Below, in pieces: positions 18,657 through 25,673 of a stretch of 59,511 nucleotides of DNA. The DNA is taken from NCBI GenBank assembly GCA_913063035.1, contig CAJXYS010000018.1:1-59511 (forward strand), in the 5' to 3' direction. The stretch comes from an uncultured Maritimibacter sp. GTDB taxonomy: Bacteria; Pseudomonadota; Alphaproteobacteria; Rhodobacterales; Rhodobacteraceae. The notes beneath the pieces are model-generated. The model made no database searches. It had not been told where the DNA came from and was given only the letters and a program-made list of their open reading frames with translations. The position numbers and the translations under genes were made by a program. The first letter of the stretch is position 1, and each line of letters starts with the position of its first letter.

Positions 18657-18685
18657 AGGCTACTGACGGGCTTGAGGATTTTCAA
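18657..18685 (-). promoter_or_regulatory. Promoter of the YejA-like gene
   Basis: Minus strand TTGAAA (18680-18685), 17-bp spacer, TAGCCT (18657-18662). Predicted start near 18650, giving a 30-nt leader. Its -35 lies back to back with that of the divergent sRNA promoter. Confidence 0.45.
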
Positions 18686-18694
18686 ACTTTTAAC

Positions 18695-18723
18695 TTGGCC
18701 CGTGGCGCGTCTTCGCATATAAG
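18695..18723 (+). promoter_or_regulatory. Promoter of the candidate sRNA
   Basis: TTGGCC (18695-18700), exactly 17 bp, then TATAAG (18718-18723). Predicted start near 18730. There is no plus-strand gene upstream that could supply the transcript. Confidence 0.6.
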
Positions 18724-18729
18724 GGACGT

Positions 18730-18805
18730 ACTGCTCGATAGGTTTCTTGCCTGTATGAAACCTGCCTCAATAACTGAACGCCGGCCTTGCGCCGGCGTTT
18801 TTTTT
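18730..18805 (+). ncRNA. Candidate trans-acting small RNA, about 76 nt
   Basis: A complete small transcription unit between divergent yejA-like and bdhA genes. After the promoter comes a 7-bp hairpin AGGTTTC (18740-18746) / GAAACCT (18757-18763) with the 10-nt loop TTGCCTGTAT. An unpaired linker follows (about 18764-18777, containing GCCTC), then an 8-bp terminator stem ACGCCGGC/GCCGGCGT with loop CTTGC and a T8 tail (18798-18805). No start codon with a ribosome binding site is visible inside. Hairpin, single-stranded linker, terminator with long U-tail is the layout of Hfq-dependent sRNAs, and hfq is in this window. I do not recognise a named family. The prediction rests on sequence structure only. 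Confidence 0.62.
18778..18805 (+). terminator. Intrinsic terminator of the candidate sRNA
   Basis: Perfect 8-bp GC stem ACGCCGGC-CTTGC-GCCGGCGT followed by eight T. The opposite strand lacks a T-tract after the stem, so it works for plus-strand transcription only. Confidence 0.85.
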
Positions 18806-18836
18806 GGCGCCGCCCCGTCCCCGGACGACATGGACA

Positions 18837-18869
18837 TTTCGCAGTCGCAGCATATGCTGCGGAGCGAAA
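18837..18869 (+). promoter_or_regulatory. Nested palindrome upstream of bdhA, probable operator
   Basis: A 16-bp perfect palindrome CGCAGCATATGCTGCG (18846-18861) is flanked by outer arms TTTCGC (18837-18842) and GCGAAA (18864-18869). It ends 24 bp before the bdhA start. Its GCAG/CTGC half-sites recall, but do not equal, the PhaR-type sites of PHB genes. It could also fold as an mRNA hairpin in the leader. Confidence 0.5.
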
Positions 18870-18893
18870 CCCGCTGCACCAGAGGAGGCCGCC

Positions 18894-19667
18894 ATGTCGC
18901 TCGCCGGAAAAACCGCCATCGTCACCGGATCGAACTCGGGAATCGGCTACGGCGTGGCCGAGGAGCTTGCACGGGCCGGTGCGGATGTCGTTCTCAACAG
19001 CTTCACCGACCGCGACGAGGATCACGCCCTGGCCGAGAACCTGGCCGCGGCGCATGGCGTGACGGTGCGCTACATCGCCGCCGACATGTCCCGGCCCGAG
19101 GATTGCCGCGCGCTGGTGGACCGTGCCGGGGCCTGCGACATCCTGGTCAACAACGCGGGCATCCAGCACGTCGCCCCGGTCGAGAGCTTCCCAGCGGAGA
19201 AGTGGGACGCGATCATCGCGATCAACCTCTCCTCGGCCTTCCACACGACCGCCGCCGCGCTGCCGCTGATGCGCGCGGCCGGCTGGGGGCGGATCGTCAA
19301 TATCGCCTCGGCCCACGGGCTGACCGCCAGCCCCTTCAAATCCGCCTATGTCGCCGCCAAGCACGGCGTGGTCGGGCTGACCAAGACGGTGGCGCTGGAA
19401 ACAGCGGAGGAGCCGATCACCGCCAACGCAATCTGCCCGGGCTACGTTCTGACGCCGCTGGTCGAGGCGCAGATTCCCGACCAGATGAAGACCCATGGCA
19501 TGGATCGGGACACGGTGGTGCGCGAGGTGATGCTGGCCCGCCAGCCGTCCAAGGCCTTCGCCACCACCGGCCAGATCGGCGGCACGGCGGTGTTCCTCTG
19601 TTCCGAGGCGGCGGCGCAGATCACCGGTACGACGATCTCGGTCGACGGGGGGTGGACGGCGCTCTGA
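18894..19667 (+). CDS. bdhA: 3-hydroxybutyrate dehydrogenase
   Basis: A 257-aa short-chain dehydrogenase, start MSLAGKTAIVTGSNSGIGYG with AGAGGAGG upstream. Cofactor motif TGSNSGIG, NNAGIQHV, catalytic Ser in IVNIASAHGL, and YVAAKHG with catalytic Tyr and Lys. NNAGIQHVAPVESFP, GLTASPFKSAYVAAKHG and GYVLTPLVEAQI are characteristic of D-3-hydroxybutyrate dehydrogenase, which interconverts 3-hydroxybutyrate and acetoacetate in polyhydroxybutyrate turnover. The length fits. It is followed by a patatin-like gene on the same strand. Confidence 0.92.
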   Translation: MSLAGKTAIVTGSNSGIGYGVAEELARAGADVVLNSFTDRDEDHALAENLAAAHGVTVRYIAADMSRPEDCRALVDRAGACDILVNNAGIQHVAPVESFPAEKWDAIIAINLSSAFHTTAAALPLMRAAGWGRIVNIASAHGLTASPFKSAYVAAKHGVVGLTKTVALETAEEPITANAICPGYVLTPLVEAQIPDQMKTHGMDRDTVVREVMLARQPSKAFATTGQIGGTAVFLCSEAAAQITGTTISVDGGWTAL

Positions 19668-19735
19668 GCGGCGGGCGGCGGGGGGCTGTCTGCCCCCCGC
19701 ACCCCCCGAGGATGTTTCCGGAACGATGAAGGGGC
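19668..19735 (+). repeat. Rhodobacteraceae-type intergenic repeat with hairpin
   Basis: A G-rich/C-rich hairpin (GGGGGG...CCCCCC around 19681-19697) followed by CCCCGAGGATGTTT, then an ATGAAGG. As I recall, near copies of this arrangement (CCCCGAGGATATTT... ATGAAG) recur between genes in many Rhodobacteraceae genomes. It probably ends the bdhA transcript and makes the ATG at 19726 part of the repeat rather than a start codon. Confidence 0.4.
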
Positions 19736-19740
19736 ACGGC

Positions 19741-20775
19741 ATGGGCGCGGCGATCCGCATCACTCTCGGCCTGCAGGGCGGCGGTGCGCATGGCGCCTTC
19801 ACCTGGGGGGTGCTGGACCGCCTGCTCGACGCCGAGGAGATCGAGATCGCCGGGATCTCGGCGACCTCGGCCGGGGCGCTCAACGGGGCCGCGCTCAAGG
19901 CCGGGCTGATCGAGGGCGGGCGCGCGGGGGCCCGGCGCAATCTCGACTGGCTCTGGCAGCAGGTGGGCGCGCTGCGCAACGAGACCCTGGCCGGCTGGAT
20001 GAGCGCCGCGAGCCCCGAGGCCGGGATCCTCTCGGACCTCGTGGAGCTTTCGCCCGGGTTCAACCTTGCCGACGGGGTCGCGCGCATGCTGAGCCCCTAT
20101 GGCCTACCGATGGACAACCCGCTGCGCCGGATCGTGCGGCGGTTCCACTGGGCCAGCGTCTGCGCCGATGCGGGCCCGGCGCTCTATGTGTGCGCGACCA
20201 ATGTGCGGACGGGCAAGATCCGCGTCTTCGAGGGCGATGAAATCTGCACCGACACGATCCTCGCCTCGGCCTGCCTGCCGACGCTGTTCCGCGCGGTCGA
20301 ATGGGACGATCCGCGGACCGGGCGGCGGGAGGCGTTCTGGGATGGCGGCTACACCGGCAACCCCGCGCTTTTCCCGCTCTTCGACCCGGCCCTGCCCGAC
20401 GACATCGTGGTGGTGAACATCAACCCGCTGCACCGCGAGCGCGTGCCGGTCACCGCGCGCGACATCCAGAACCGGATCAACGAGATCAGCTTCAACGCCG
20501 CGCTGCTGCGCGAACTGCGCGCCATCGCCTTCGCGAAACGCCTGATCGCCGAGGGCCGCGTGGAGCACGACGCCATGAAGGACGTGCGGCTTCACATGAT
20601 CGCCGACGACGCGCTGATGACCCAGCTCTCCGTGGCGACGAAACTGGTTCCGACGCCGGTCGTGCTCCATCGCCTGAAGGCGGCCGGACGCGCGGCGGCC
20701 TCTGCCTTCCTGGATGCGCATGTGGCGGATCTCGGCCGGCGCGGATCGGTCGACCTGCCGGCCACCTTCGGCTGA
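19741..20775 (+). CDS. Patatin-like phospholipase family protein
   Basis: A 344-aa protein, start MGAAIRITLGLQGGGAHGAF; AAGGGG precedes this ATG, and an ATG 15 bp upstream (MKGHG...) is the alternative. It has the oxyanion loop GGGAHG, the nucleophile segment ISATSAGALNG and the catalytic Asp motif FWDGGYTGNPAL, forming the patatin Ser-Asp dyad. The nucleophile elbow reads A-T-S-A-G rather than the usual G-x-S-x-G. No signal peptide is visible, so it is cytoplasmic. Proximity to bdhA suggests a role around PHB granules or lipid turnover; this is inference. Confidence 0.85.
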   Translation: MGAAIRITLGLQGGGAHGAFTWGVLDRLLDAEEIEIAGISATSAGALNGAALKAGLIEGGRAGARRNLDWLWQQVGALRNETLAGWMSAASPEAGILSDLVELSPGFNLADGVARMLSPYGLPMDNPLRRIVRRFHWASVCADAGPALYVCATNVRTGKIRVFEGDEICTDTILASACLPTLFRAVEWDDPRTGRREAFWDGGYTGNPALFPLFDPALPDDIVVVNINPLHRERVPVTARDIQNRINEISFNAALLRELRAIAFAKRLIAEGRVEHDAMKDVRLHMIADDALMTQLSVATKLVPTPVVLHRLKAAGRAAASAFLDAHVADLGRRGSVDLPATFG

Positions 20776-20795
20776 GACCGTCACGAAAGCTTCAC

Positions 20796-20824
20796 TTGGC
20801 GGCGACGCTCGTTTCCAATATTCA
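20796..20824 (+). promoter_or_regulatory. Promoter of the ars operon
   Basis: TTGGCG (20796-20801), 17-bp spacer, TATTCA (20819-20824). The predicted start falls at about 20831, which is the A of the ArsR ATG, so the mRNA would be leaderless. No Shine-Dalgarno sequence precedes that ATG. Confidence 0.5.
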
Positions 20825-20840
20825 TGAAATATGGAAACGA
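20809..20840 (+). promoter_or_regulatory. Probable ArsR operator over the -10 and start codon
   Basis: A 32-bp imperfect palindrome: TCGTTTCC (20809-20816) and GGAAACGA (20833-20840) are perfect arms, with TTCA/TGAA matching at the centre. It covers the -10 element and the ATG of arsR. ArsR-type repressors bind such long dyads and leave on arsenite binding. Confidence 0.65.
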
Positions 20841-21691
20841 TCGAATCGCAAGCCCGCAGCCTCGCCACGCTCGGCCATCCCGGCCGGCTGGGCGTGTTCC
20901 GCCTGCTCGCCCGGCGCGCGCCGGGCGCGGTCCGTCCCGGCGAGATGGCCGAGGCGCTCGCGCTGAAGCCGAACACGCTCTCGGTCTATCTCTCGGCGCT
21001 GGCCGAGGCGGGTCTCGTCACGTCCGAGCGGCGCGGCAAGGCCATCTATTACCGGGTCGACATGGCCCGGGCCGGCGCCCTGATCGATTTCCTCGCCGCC
21101 GATTGCTGCCGCGGCCGCCCCGCGCTCTGCGCGCCCCGGACCGCCGCCGCCCTTGCCCCAGAGGAGACAGACCTCATGTCCGACCGCCGCCTGAACGTGC
21201 TGTTCATCTGTACCGGGAACTCCGCCCGGTCGATCTTCGCCGAATCGATCCTGCGGGCCGAGGCGGGCGACCGTTTCGTCGCCCATTCCGCCGGAACGCG
21301 TCCCTATTCCGAGCTCAATCCCTTCGCCGTCGAGATGCTCGAGGCCAAGGGTCACGACGTCTCGGCGCTGCGGGCGAAGAACGTCTCCGAGTTCCAGGGG
21401 GCCGAGGCGCCCCTGCTGGATTTCGTCTTCACGGTCTGCGACCAGGCCGCGAACGAGGAATGCCCGGCCTGGGAAGGCCAGCCCGTCACCGCGCATTGGG
21501 GGATGCCCGACCCGGTCAAGGCGACCGGCACGGATGCCGAGAAGCGGCTGGCCTTCCAGCAGGCCTATGGCGCGCTGCGCAACCGTATCCGGGCCTTCGC
21601 GGCGCTGCCGCTGGAAACGCTGGACCGCGTGGCCCGGCAGAGCGCCGTCGACCGGATCGCCGCCGCCGGGAACGAGGAGACCACCGCATGA
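20831..21691 (+). CDS. ArsR-ArsC fusion: arsenic repressor plus arsenate reductase
   Basis: A 286-aa two-domain protein. Residues 1-100 are an ArsR winged helix ([46 protein letters not shown]) ending with Cys92, Cys93 and Cys100 in [10 protein letters not shown]. This is close to the C-terminal arsenite site known from Acidithiobacillus ferrooxidans ArsR (Cys95/96/102). Residues 116-286 are a low-molecular-weight-phosphatase-type arsenate reductase: P-loop CTGNSAR (Cys127-Arg133) and Cys203/Cys211 as candidate relay cysteines like Cys82/Cys89 of S. aureus ArsC. No stop separates the domains, but a GAGGAG sits 9 nt before an internal ATG (21176), so a free ArsC may also be made. First gene of the ars operon. 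Confidence 0.92.
   Translation: METIESQARSLATLGHPGRLGVFRLLARRAPGAVRPGEMAEALALKPNTLSVYLSALAEAGLVTSERRGKAIYYRVDMARAGALIDFLAADCCRGRPALCAPRTAAALAPEETDLMSDRRLNVLFICTGNSARSIFAESILRAEAGDRFVAHSAGTRPYSELNPFAVEMLEAKGHDVSALRAKNVSEFQGAEAPLLDFVFTVCDQAANEECPAWEGQPVTAHWGMPDPVKATGTDAEKRLAFQQAYGALRNRIRAFAALPLETLDRVARQSAVDRIAAAGNEETTA
21161..21178 (+). promoter_or_regulatory. Internal ribosome binding site at the ArsC domain
   Basis: GAGGAG (21161-21166), 9 nt, ATG (21176-21178) in the same frame as the fusion. The ATG is the natural first codon of a stand-alone ArsC ([12 protein letters not shown]). Confidence 0.6.
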
Positions 21692-22686
21692 CCACCTATG
21701 CCCTCAACGGGCTCGGCCGGATCGGGAAGCTGGCGCTGCGCCCCCTGCTGGAACGGGGCGCGGAGATCGCCTGGATCAACGACGCCACGGGCGATCCGGA
21801 AATGCATGCCCATCTTCTGGAATTCGACACGGTGCACGGGCGCTGGCCCGCGGAATTCGCGCATGACGCCGAGAGCCTCAGCATCGACGGAACCCGCCTG
21901 CCCGTCCTGAACGCGCGGCGCATCGAGGACCTGCCGCTCGACGGCGTGGACGTGGTGATCGATTGCACGGGCGCCTTCAAGACCGAGGCGCGGCTCGCCC
22001 CCTATTTCGCGGCCGGGGTCAAGCGCGTCGTGGTGTCCGCCCCGGTGAAGGAAGACTCGGCCGCCAACCTGGTCTACGGCGTCAACCACGACATCTACGA
22101 CCCGGCGCGGCACCGGATCGTCACCGCGGCGAGCTGCACCACCAACTGTCTGGCGCCGGTGGTGAAGGTGATACACGAGGGGATCGGCATCACCCACGGC
22201 TCGATGACCACGATCCACGACGTCACCAACACCCAGACGATCGTCGATCGGCCGGCCAAGGATCTGCGCCGGGCGCGCTCGGCGCTGAACAGCCTGATCC
22301 CCACCACCACCGGCAGCGCCACCGCCATCACGCTGATTTACCCGGAACTGACCGGGAAGCTGAACGGCCATGCGGTGCGCGTGCCGCTGCTGAATGCCTC
22401 GCTCACCGATTGCGTGTTCGAGGTCGCGCGCGAGACGACGGTCGCGGAGGTCAACGCGCTCTTCAAGGCCGCGGCCGAAGGCCCGCTGAAGGGCATTCTC
22501 GGCTACGAGGAACGGCCGCTCGTCTCGACCGACTACACCAACGATCCGCGCTCCTCGATCGTGGACGCCCCGTCGACCATGGTGGTGAACGGCACCCAGG
22601 TGAAGGTCTATGCCTGGTACGACAACGAGTGGGGCTATGCCCAACGCCTCGTGGACGTCGCGCTGATGGTCGGGGCGGCGCCGTGA
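21688..22686 (+). CDS. Arsenic-operon glyceraldehyde-3-phosphate dehydrogenase
   Basis: A 332-aa GAPDH. The ATG overlaps the arsRC stop (ATGA). NAD site [13 protein letters not shown], catalytic Cys150 in [10 protein letters not shown], catalytic His in the [13 protein letters not shown] region, and the conserved C-terminal WYDNEWGY. Next to arsJ, GAPDH is known to use arsenate in place of phosphate and make 1-arseno-3-phosphoglycerate, which ArsJ exports and which then breaks down outside the cell. The coupling to arsJ (GTG inside the stop region) supports this role over central glycolysis. Confidence 0.93.
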   Translation: MTTYALNGLGRIGKLALRPLLERGAEIAWINDATGDPEMHAHLLEFDTVHGRWPAEFAHDAESLSIDGTRLPVLNARRIEDLPLDGVDVVIDCTGAFKTEARLAPYFAAGVKRVVVSAPVKEDSAANLVYGVNHDIYDPARHRIVTAASCTTNCLAPVVKVIHEGIGITHGSMTTIHDVTNTQTIVDRPAKDLRRARSALNSLIPTTTGSATAITLIYPELTGKLNGHAVRVPLLNASLTDCVFEVARETTVAEVNALFKAAAEGPLKGILGYEERPLVSTDYTNDPRSSIVDAPSTMVVNGTQVKVYAWYDNEWGYAQRLVDVALMVGAAP

Positions 22687-23954
22687 CCCGGCCCGACGGG
22701 CTCTCGGCCTATATCGCGGTCACGGCGGCCTACTGGGCCTTCATGCTGACCGACGGGGCGCTGCGCATGCTGGTGCTGCTGCACTTCCACACGCTGGGCT
22801 TCTCGCCGGTGCAGCTTGCCTATCTCTTCGTGCTCTACGAGATCGCCGGCGTGATCACCAACCTCTCGGCGGGCTGGATCGCGGCGCGTTTCGGGCTGAC
22901 CTCGACACTTTACGCGGGTCTCGGGCTGCAGGTTCTCGCGCTGCTGGCGCTGGCGCGGCTCGACCCGGGCTGGGCGATGGGGCTCTCGGTCGCCTATGTG
23001 ATGGTCGTGCAGGGCGCATCGGGCGTGGCCAAGGACCTCGCCAAGATGTCGTCGAAATCGGCGGTGAAGCTCCTGGCGCCGAAAGAGGCCGGCGGGCTCT
23101 TCCGATGGGTGGCATGGCTGACCGGCTCGAAGAACGCGGTCAAGGGGCTCGGCTTCCTGCTGGGGGCCGCGCTGCTGGCGGTGGCCGGCTTCGTGCCGGC
23201 GGTGCTCGGCATGGCGGCGGTTCTGGCGGTGATCCTGGTCGCGGTGCTGATCGGCATGCCGCGCGGCCTTCCGACGGGCCGCAAGGACGCCCGGTTCCGC
23301 GAAGTCTTCTCGCGGAACCGGAACGTCAACTGGCTTTCGGCGGCGCGGGTCTTCCTGTTCGGTGCGCGCGACGTGTGGTTCGTCGTCGGCATCCCGGTTT
23401 ATTTCTACGCCGTGCTGTCGGACGGGTCGGAGGCCGGGAACCGCGCGGCCTTCTTCACCATCGGCAGCTTCATGGCGGTCTGGATCATCCTCTACGGGGG
23501 TGTGCAGGCCTGGGCGCCGCGCCTGCTGCGCGCGGCCAGCCGCCCGCAGGCCGAGATCGTGCGCGAGGCGCGGCGCTGGGTCGGGGGGCTGACGGCGATC
23601 ATCGCGGCGCTGGCGGTCACGGTCGCCGCCGCCGGCGACCCGGCGCCCTGGTTGACCGTCACGCTGATCGCGGGCTTGCTGGCCTTCGGCGCGGTCTTCG
23701 CGGTGAATTCCTCGCTTCATTCCTACCTCATTCTCGCCTTCACCGAGGACAAGAGGGTGACGATGGATGTCGGCTTCTATTACATGGCCAACGCAACGGG
23801 GCGGCTGCTGGGCACCGTGCTGTCCGGCGCGAGCTACCAGCTGGCCGGGCTCGCAGGATGCCTGGGCACCGCCGCGACGATGGCCGCGCTGAGCTGGATC
23901 TGCGCGGGCGGGCTCGCGCGCGGCGGCACGGCGGCCGCGGCCCGCCAGGGGTAA
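22683..23954 (+). CDS. arsJ: ArsJ, organoarsenical (1-arseno-3-phosphoglycerate) efflux MFS transporter
   Basis: A 423-aa major facilitator with about 12 hydrophobic segments. GTG start ([20 protein letters not shown]) overlapping the GAPDH stop by 4 bp. The openings [21 protein letters not shown] and the loop [20 protein letters not shown] are strongly conserved in ArsJ. Further on come [19 protein letters not shown] and [18 protein letters not shown]. It lies directly after gapdh, the arrangement that defines the GAPDH-ArsJ arsenate-detoxification pathway. Length and motifs are complete. Confidence 0.93.
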   Translation: MTRPDGLSAYIAVTAAYWAFMLTDGALRMLVLLHFHTLGFSPVQLAYLFVLYEIAGVITNLSAGWIAARFGLTSTLYAGLGLQVLALLALARLDPGWAMGLSVAYVMVVQGASGVAKDLAKMSSKSAVKLLAPKEAGGLFRWVAWLTGSKNAVKGLGFLLGAALLAVAGFVPAVLGMAAVLAVILVAVLIGMPRGLPTGRKDARFREVFSRNRNVNWLSAARVFLFGARDVWFVVGIPVYFYAVLSDGSEAGNRAAFFTIGSFMAVWIILYGGVQAWAPRLLRAASRPQAEIVREARRWVGGLTAIIAALAVTVAAAGDPAPWLTVTLIAGLLAFGAVFAVNSSLHSYLILAFTEDKRVTMDVGFYYMANATGRLLGTVLSGASYQLAGLAGCLGTAATMAALSWICAGGLARGGTAAAARQG

Positions 23955-23963
23955 GGCACGGAT

Positions 23964-25004
23964 ATGGGCGCTTTTGAACGCTACCTGACGGTCTGGGTCG
24001 GGCTGGCCATCGCCGCCGGCGTCGGGCTCGGCACGCTGTTTCCGGAACTCTTCGCGGCGCTGGCGGGGCTGGAGATCGCCCGCGTCAACCTCGTCGTCGC
24101 GGTGCTGATCTGGGTGATGATCTACCCGATGATGGTCCAGGTCGATTTCGGCGCGATCCGCGCGGTCGGGCGCCGGCCCAAGGGCCTTGCGCTGACGCTG
24201 GTCGTCAACTGGCTGATCAAGCCCTTTACCATGGCCGCGCTGGGGTGGCTGTTCTTCCGGGTGATCTGGGCCGATCTCGTCGCGCCCGAGGACGCGACGC
24301 AATACATCGCGGGGATGATCCTGCTGGGCGTCGCACCCTGCACGGCCATGGTGTTCGTCTGGTCGCAGCTGACCAAGGGCGATCCGAACTACACGCTGTT
24401 GCAGGTCTCGGTGAACGACGTCGTCATGGTCTTCGCCTTCGCCCCCATCGCGGCCTTCCTCCTTGGCGTGACCGAGGTCGCGGTGCCCTGGCAGACGCTG
24501 CTGTTGTCGGTCGTGCTCTACGTGGTTCTGCCGCTCGTGGCGGGGATCGTCACGCGCCGCAGGCTGGAGCGGCGCAGAGGCGGGGTCGAGGCCTTCCTCG
24601 GACGGGTCAAGCCTTGGTCGGTGATCGGGCTGGTCGCCACGGTGGTGCTGCTCTTCGGCTTCCAGGCCGGCAAGATCCTGGCCAACCCCTTCGCCATCGG
24701 GCTGATCGCGGTGCCGCTCCTGATCCAGACCTACGGCATCTTCGTGCTGGCCTATGCCGGCGCGCTGGCGCTGCGCCTGCCGCATCGCGTGGCCGCGCCC
24801 GCCTGCCTGATCGGCACGTCGAATTTCTTCGAACTGGCGGTGGCCGTGGCGATCTCGCTCTTCGGGCTCAATTCCGGCGCGGCGCTGGCGACGGTGGTGG
24901 GTGTGCTGGTCGAGGTGCCGGTCATGCTGTCGCTGGTGGCCGTGGCCAACCGGACGCGCCACTGGTTCCCGGAGGCCGACGCCCCCGCTAGCCGAGCGAC
25001 GTGA
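23964..25004 (+). CDS. acr3: Acr3-type arsenite efflux permease
   Basis: A 346-aa permease of the Acr3 branch of the BART superfamily with ten predicted helices. Typical stretches: [47 protein letters not shown], the conserved Cys in [15 protein letters not shown] (needed for arsenite transport in characterised Acr3), and [18 protein letters not shown]. It starts 9 bp after arsJ, so it is in the same operon, and exports the arsenite made by ArsC. The 3' end overlaps the convergent XRE gene by 17 bp. Confidence 0.94.
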   Translation: MGAFERYLTVWVGLAIAAGVGLGTLFPELFAALAGLEIARVNLVVAVLIWVMIYPMMVQVDFGAIRAVGRRPKGLALTLVVNWLIKPFTMAALGWLFFRVIWADLVAPEDATQYIAGMILLGVAPCTAMVFVWSQLTKGDPNYTLLQVSVNDVVMVFAFAPIAAFLLGVTEVAVPWQTLLLSVVLYVVLPLVAGIVTRRRLERRRGGVEAFLGRVKPWSVIGLVATVVLLFGFQAGKILANPFAIGLIAVPLLIQTYGIFVLAYAGALALRLPHRVAAPACLIGTSNFFELAVAVAISLFGLNSGAALATVVGVLVEVPVMLSLVAVANRTRHWFPEADAPASRAT

Positions 25005-25608
25005 CCCAGAGGATCGTGGCGTCGTCGTCGCTGACGGAGATCACGTTGTGACCCATCGAGGCGTCGTAATAGGCGCTGTCGCCGCGGCGCATCTCGACGG
25101 GTTCGTAGAATTCCGTGTAAAGCCGGACCGCGCCGGTCAGAACGTAGAGGAATTCCTCGCCGTCATGGCGCACCCAGCCATCGAAATCTTCCATGCTTCG
25201 GGCGCGCACCCGCGCCCGGTAGGGCAGCATGCGCTTGCGCGTGAGCCCGGCGGCGAGCAGCTCGTGCTCGTAGGTGGGTGTCGGATGCGCCGCGCCCTCG
25301 CCCGAGCGCGTGACATCCATCCGCCCCAGCACCTGCTGGCGGCGCGGCGGCTCGAAAAGCTGCGGCATCCCGATGCCGAGGCCTTCGGCCAGCTTGCGCA
25401 TCGCCTCGTAGGTGGGCGACATCTGCCCGTTCTCGATCTTGGAAAGCGTCGAGCGTGCGAGCCCGGCCGCCCGCGCGGCCTGTTCCAGCGTCCAGCCCCG
25501 GGCCTTGCGCAGCTCGCGCACGCGCGGGCCAAGCCGGAGCGGGGCGACTTGGGTCTCTGCGCCGCTTTCGCGGGCGAGGCGGATCAGGCTCGGTTCGGTA
25601 TCGCTCAT
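24988..25608 (-). CDS. XRE-family regulator with C-terminal cupin domain
   Basis: A 206-aa two-domain regulator. HTH at residues about 27-85 ([39 protein letters not shown]) and a small beta-barrel cupin at about 125-205 ([39 protein letters not shown]). This is the layout of PuuR-like and related regulators that sense a small metabolite in the cupin. The 3' end overlaps acr3; the 5' end faces the divergent AMP-ligase operon, separated by 65 bp, which makes that operon a plausible target. The ligand is unknown. Confidence 0.88.
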   Translation of the reverse strand: MSDTEPSLIRLARESGAETQVAPLRLGPRVRELRKARGWTLEQAARAAGLARSTLSKIENGQMSPTYEAMRKLAEGLGIGMPQLFEPPRRQQVLGRMDVTRSGEGAAHPTPTYEHELLAAGLTRKRMLPYRARVRARSMEDFDGWVRHDGEEFLYVLTGAVRLYTEFYEPVEMRRGDSAYYDASMGHNVISVSDDDATILWVTSLG

Positions 25609-25673
25609 GGGCAGGTTCTAGTGCGCACCCTGCGGGCTTGCAACTCCGACCGGGGCGGCATAGCACCGGCGCC

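Noticed and set aside
22635-24962. Very long minus-strand ORF of 775 codons opposite gapdh-arsJ-acr3
   Set aside because: Composition (His/Arg/Asp/Gln-rich) is the usual antisense shadow in GC-rich DNA; the plus strand carries clear conserved genes.
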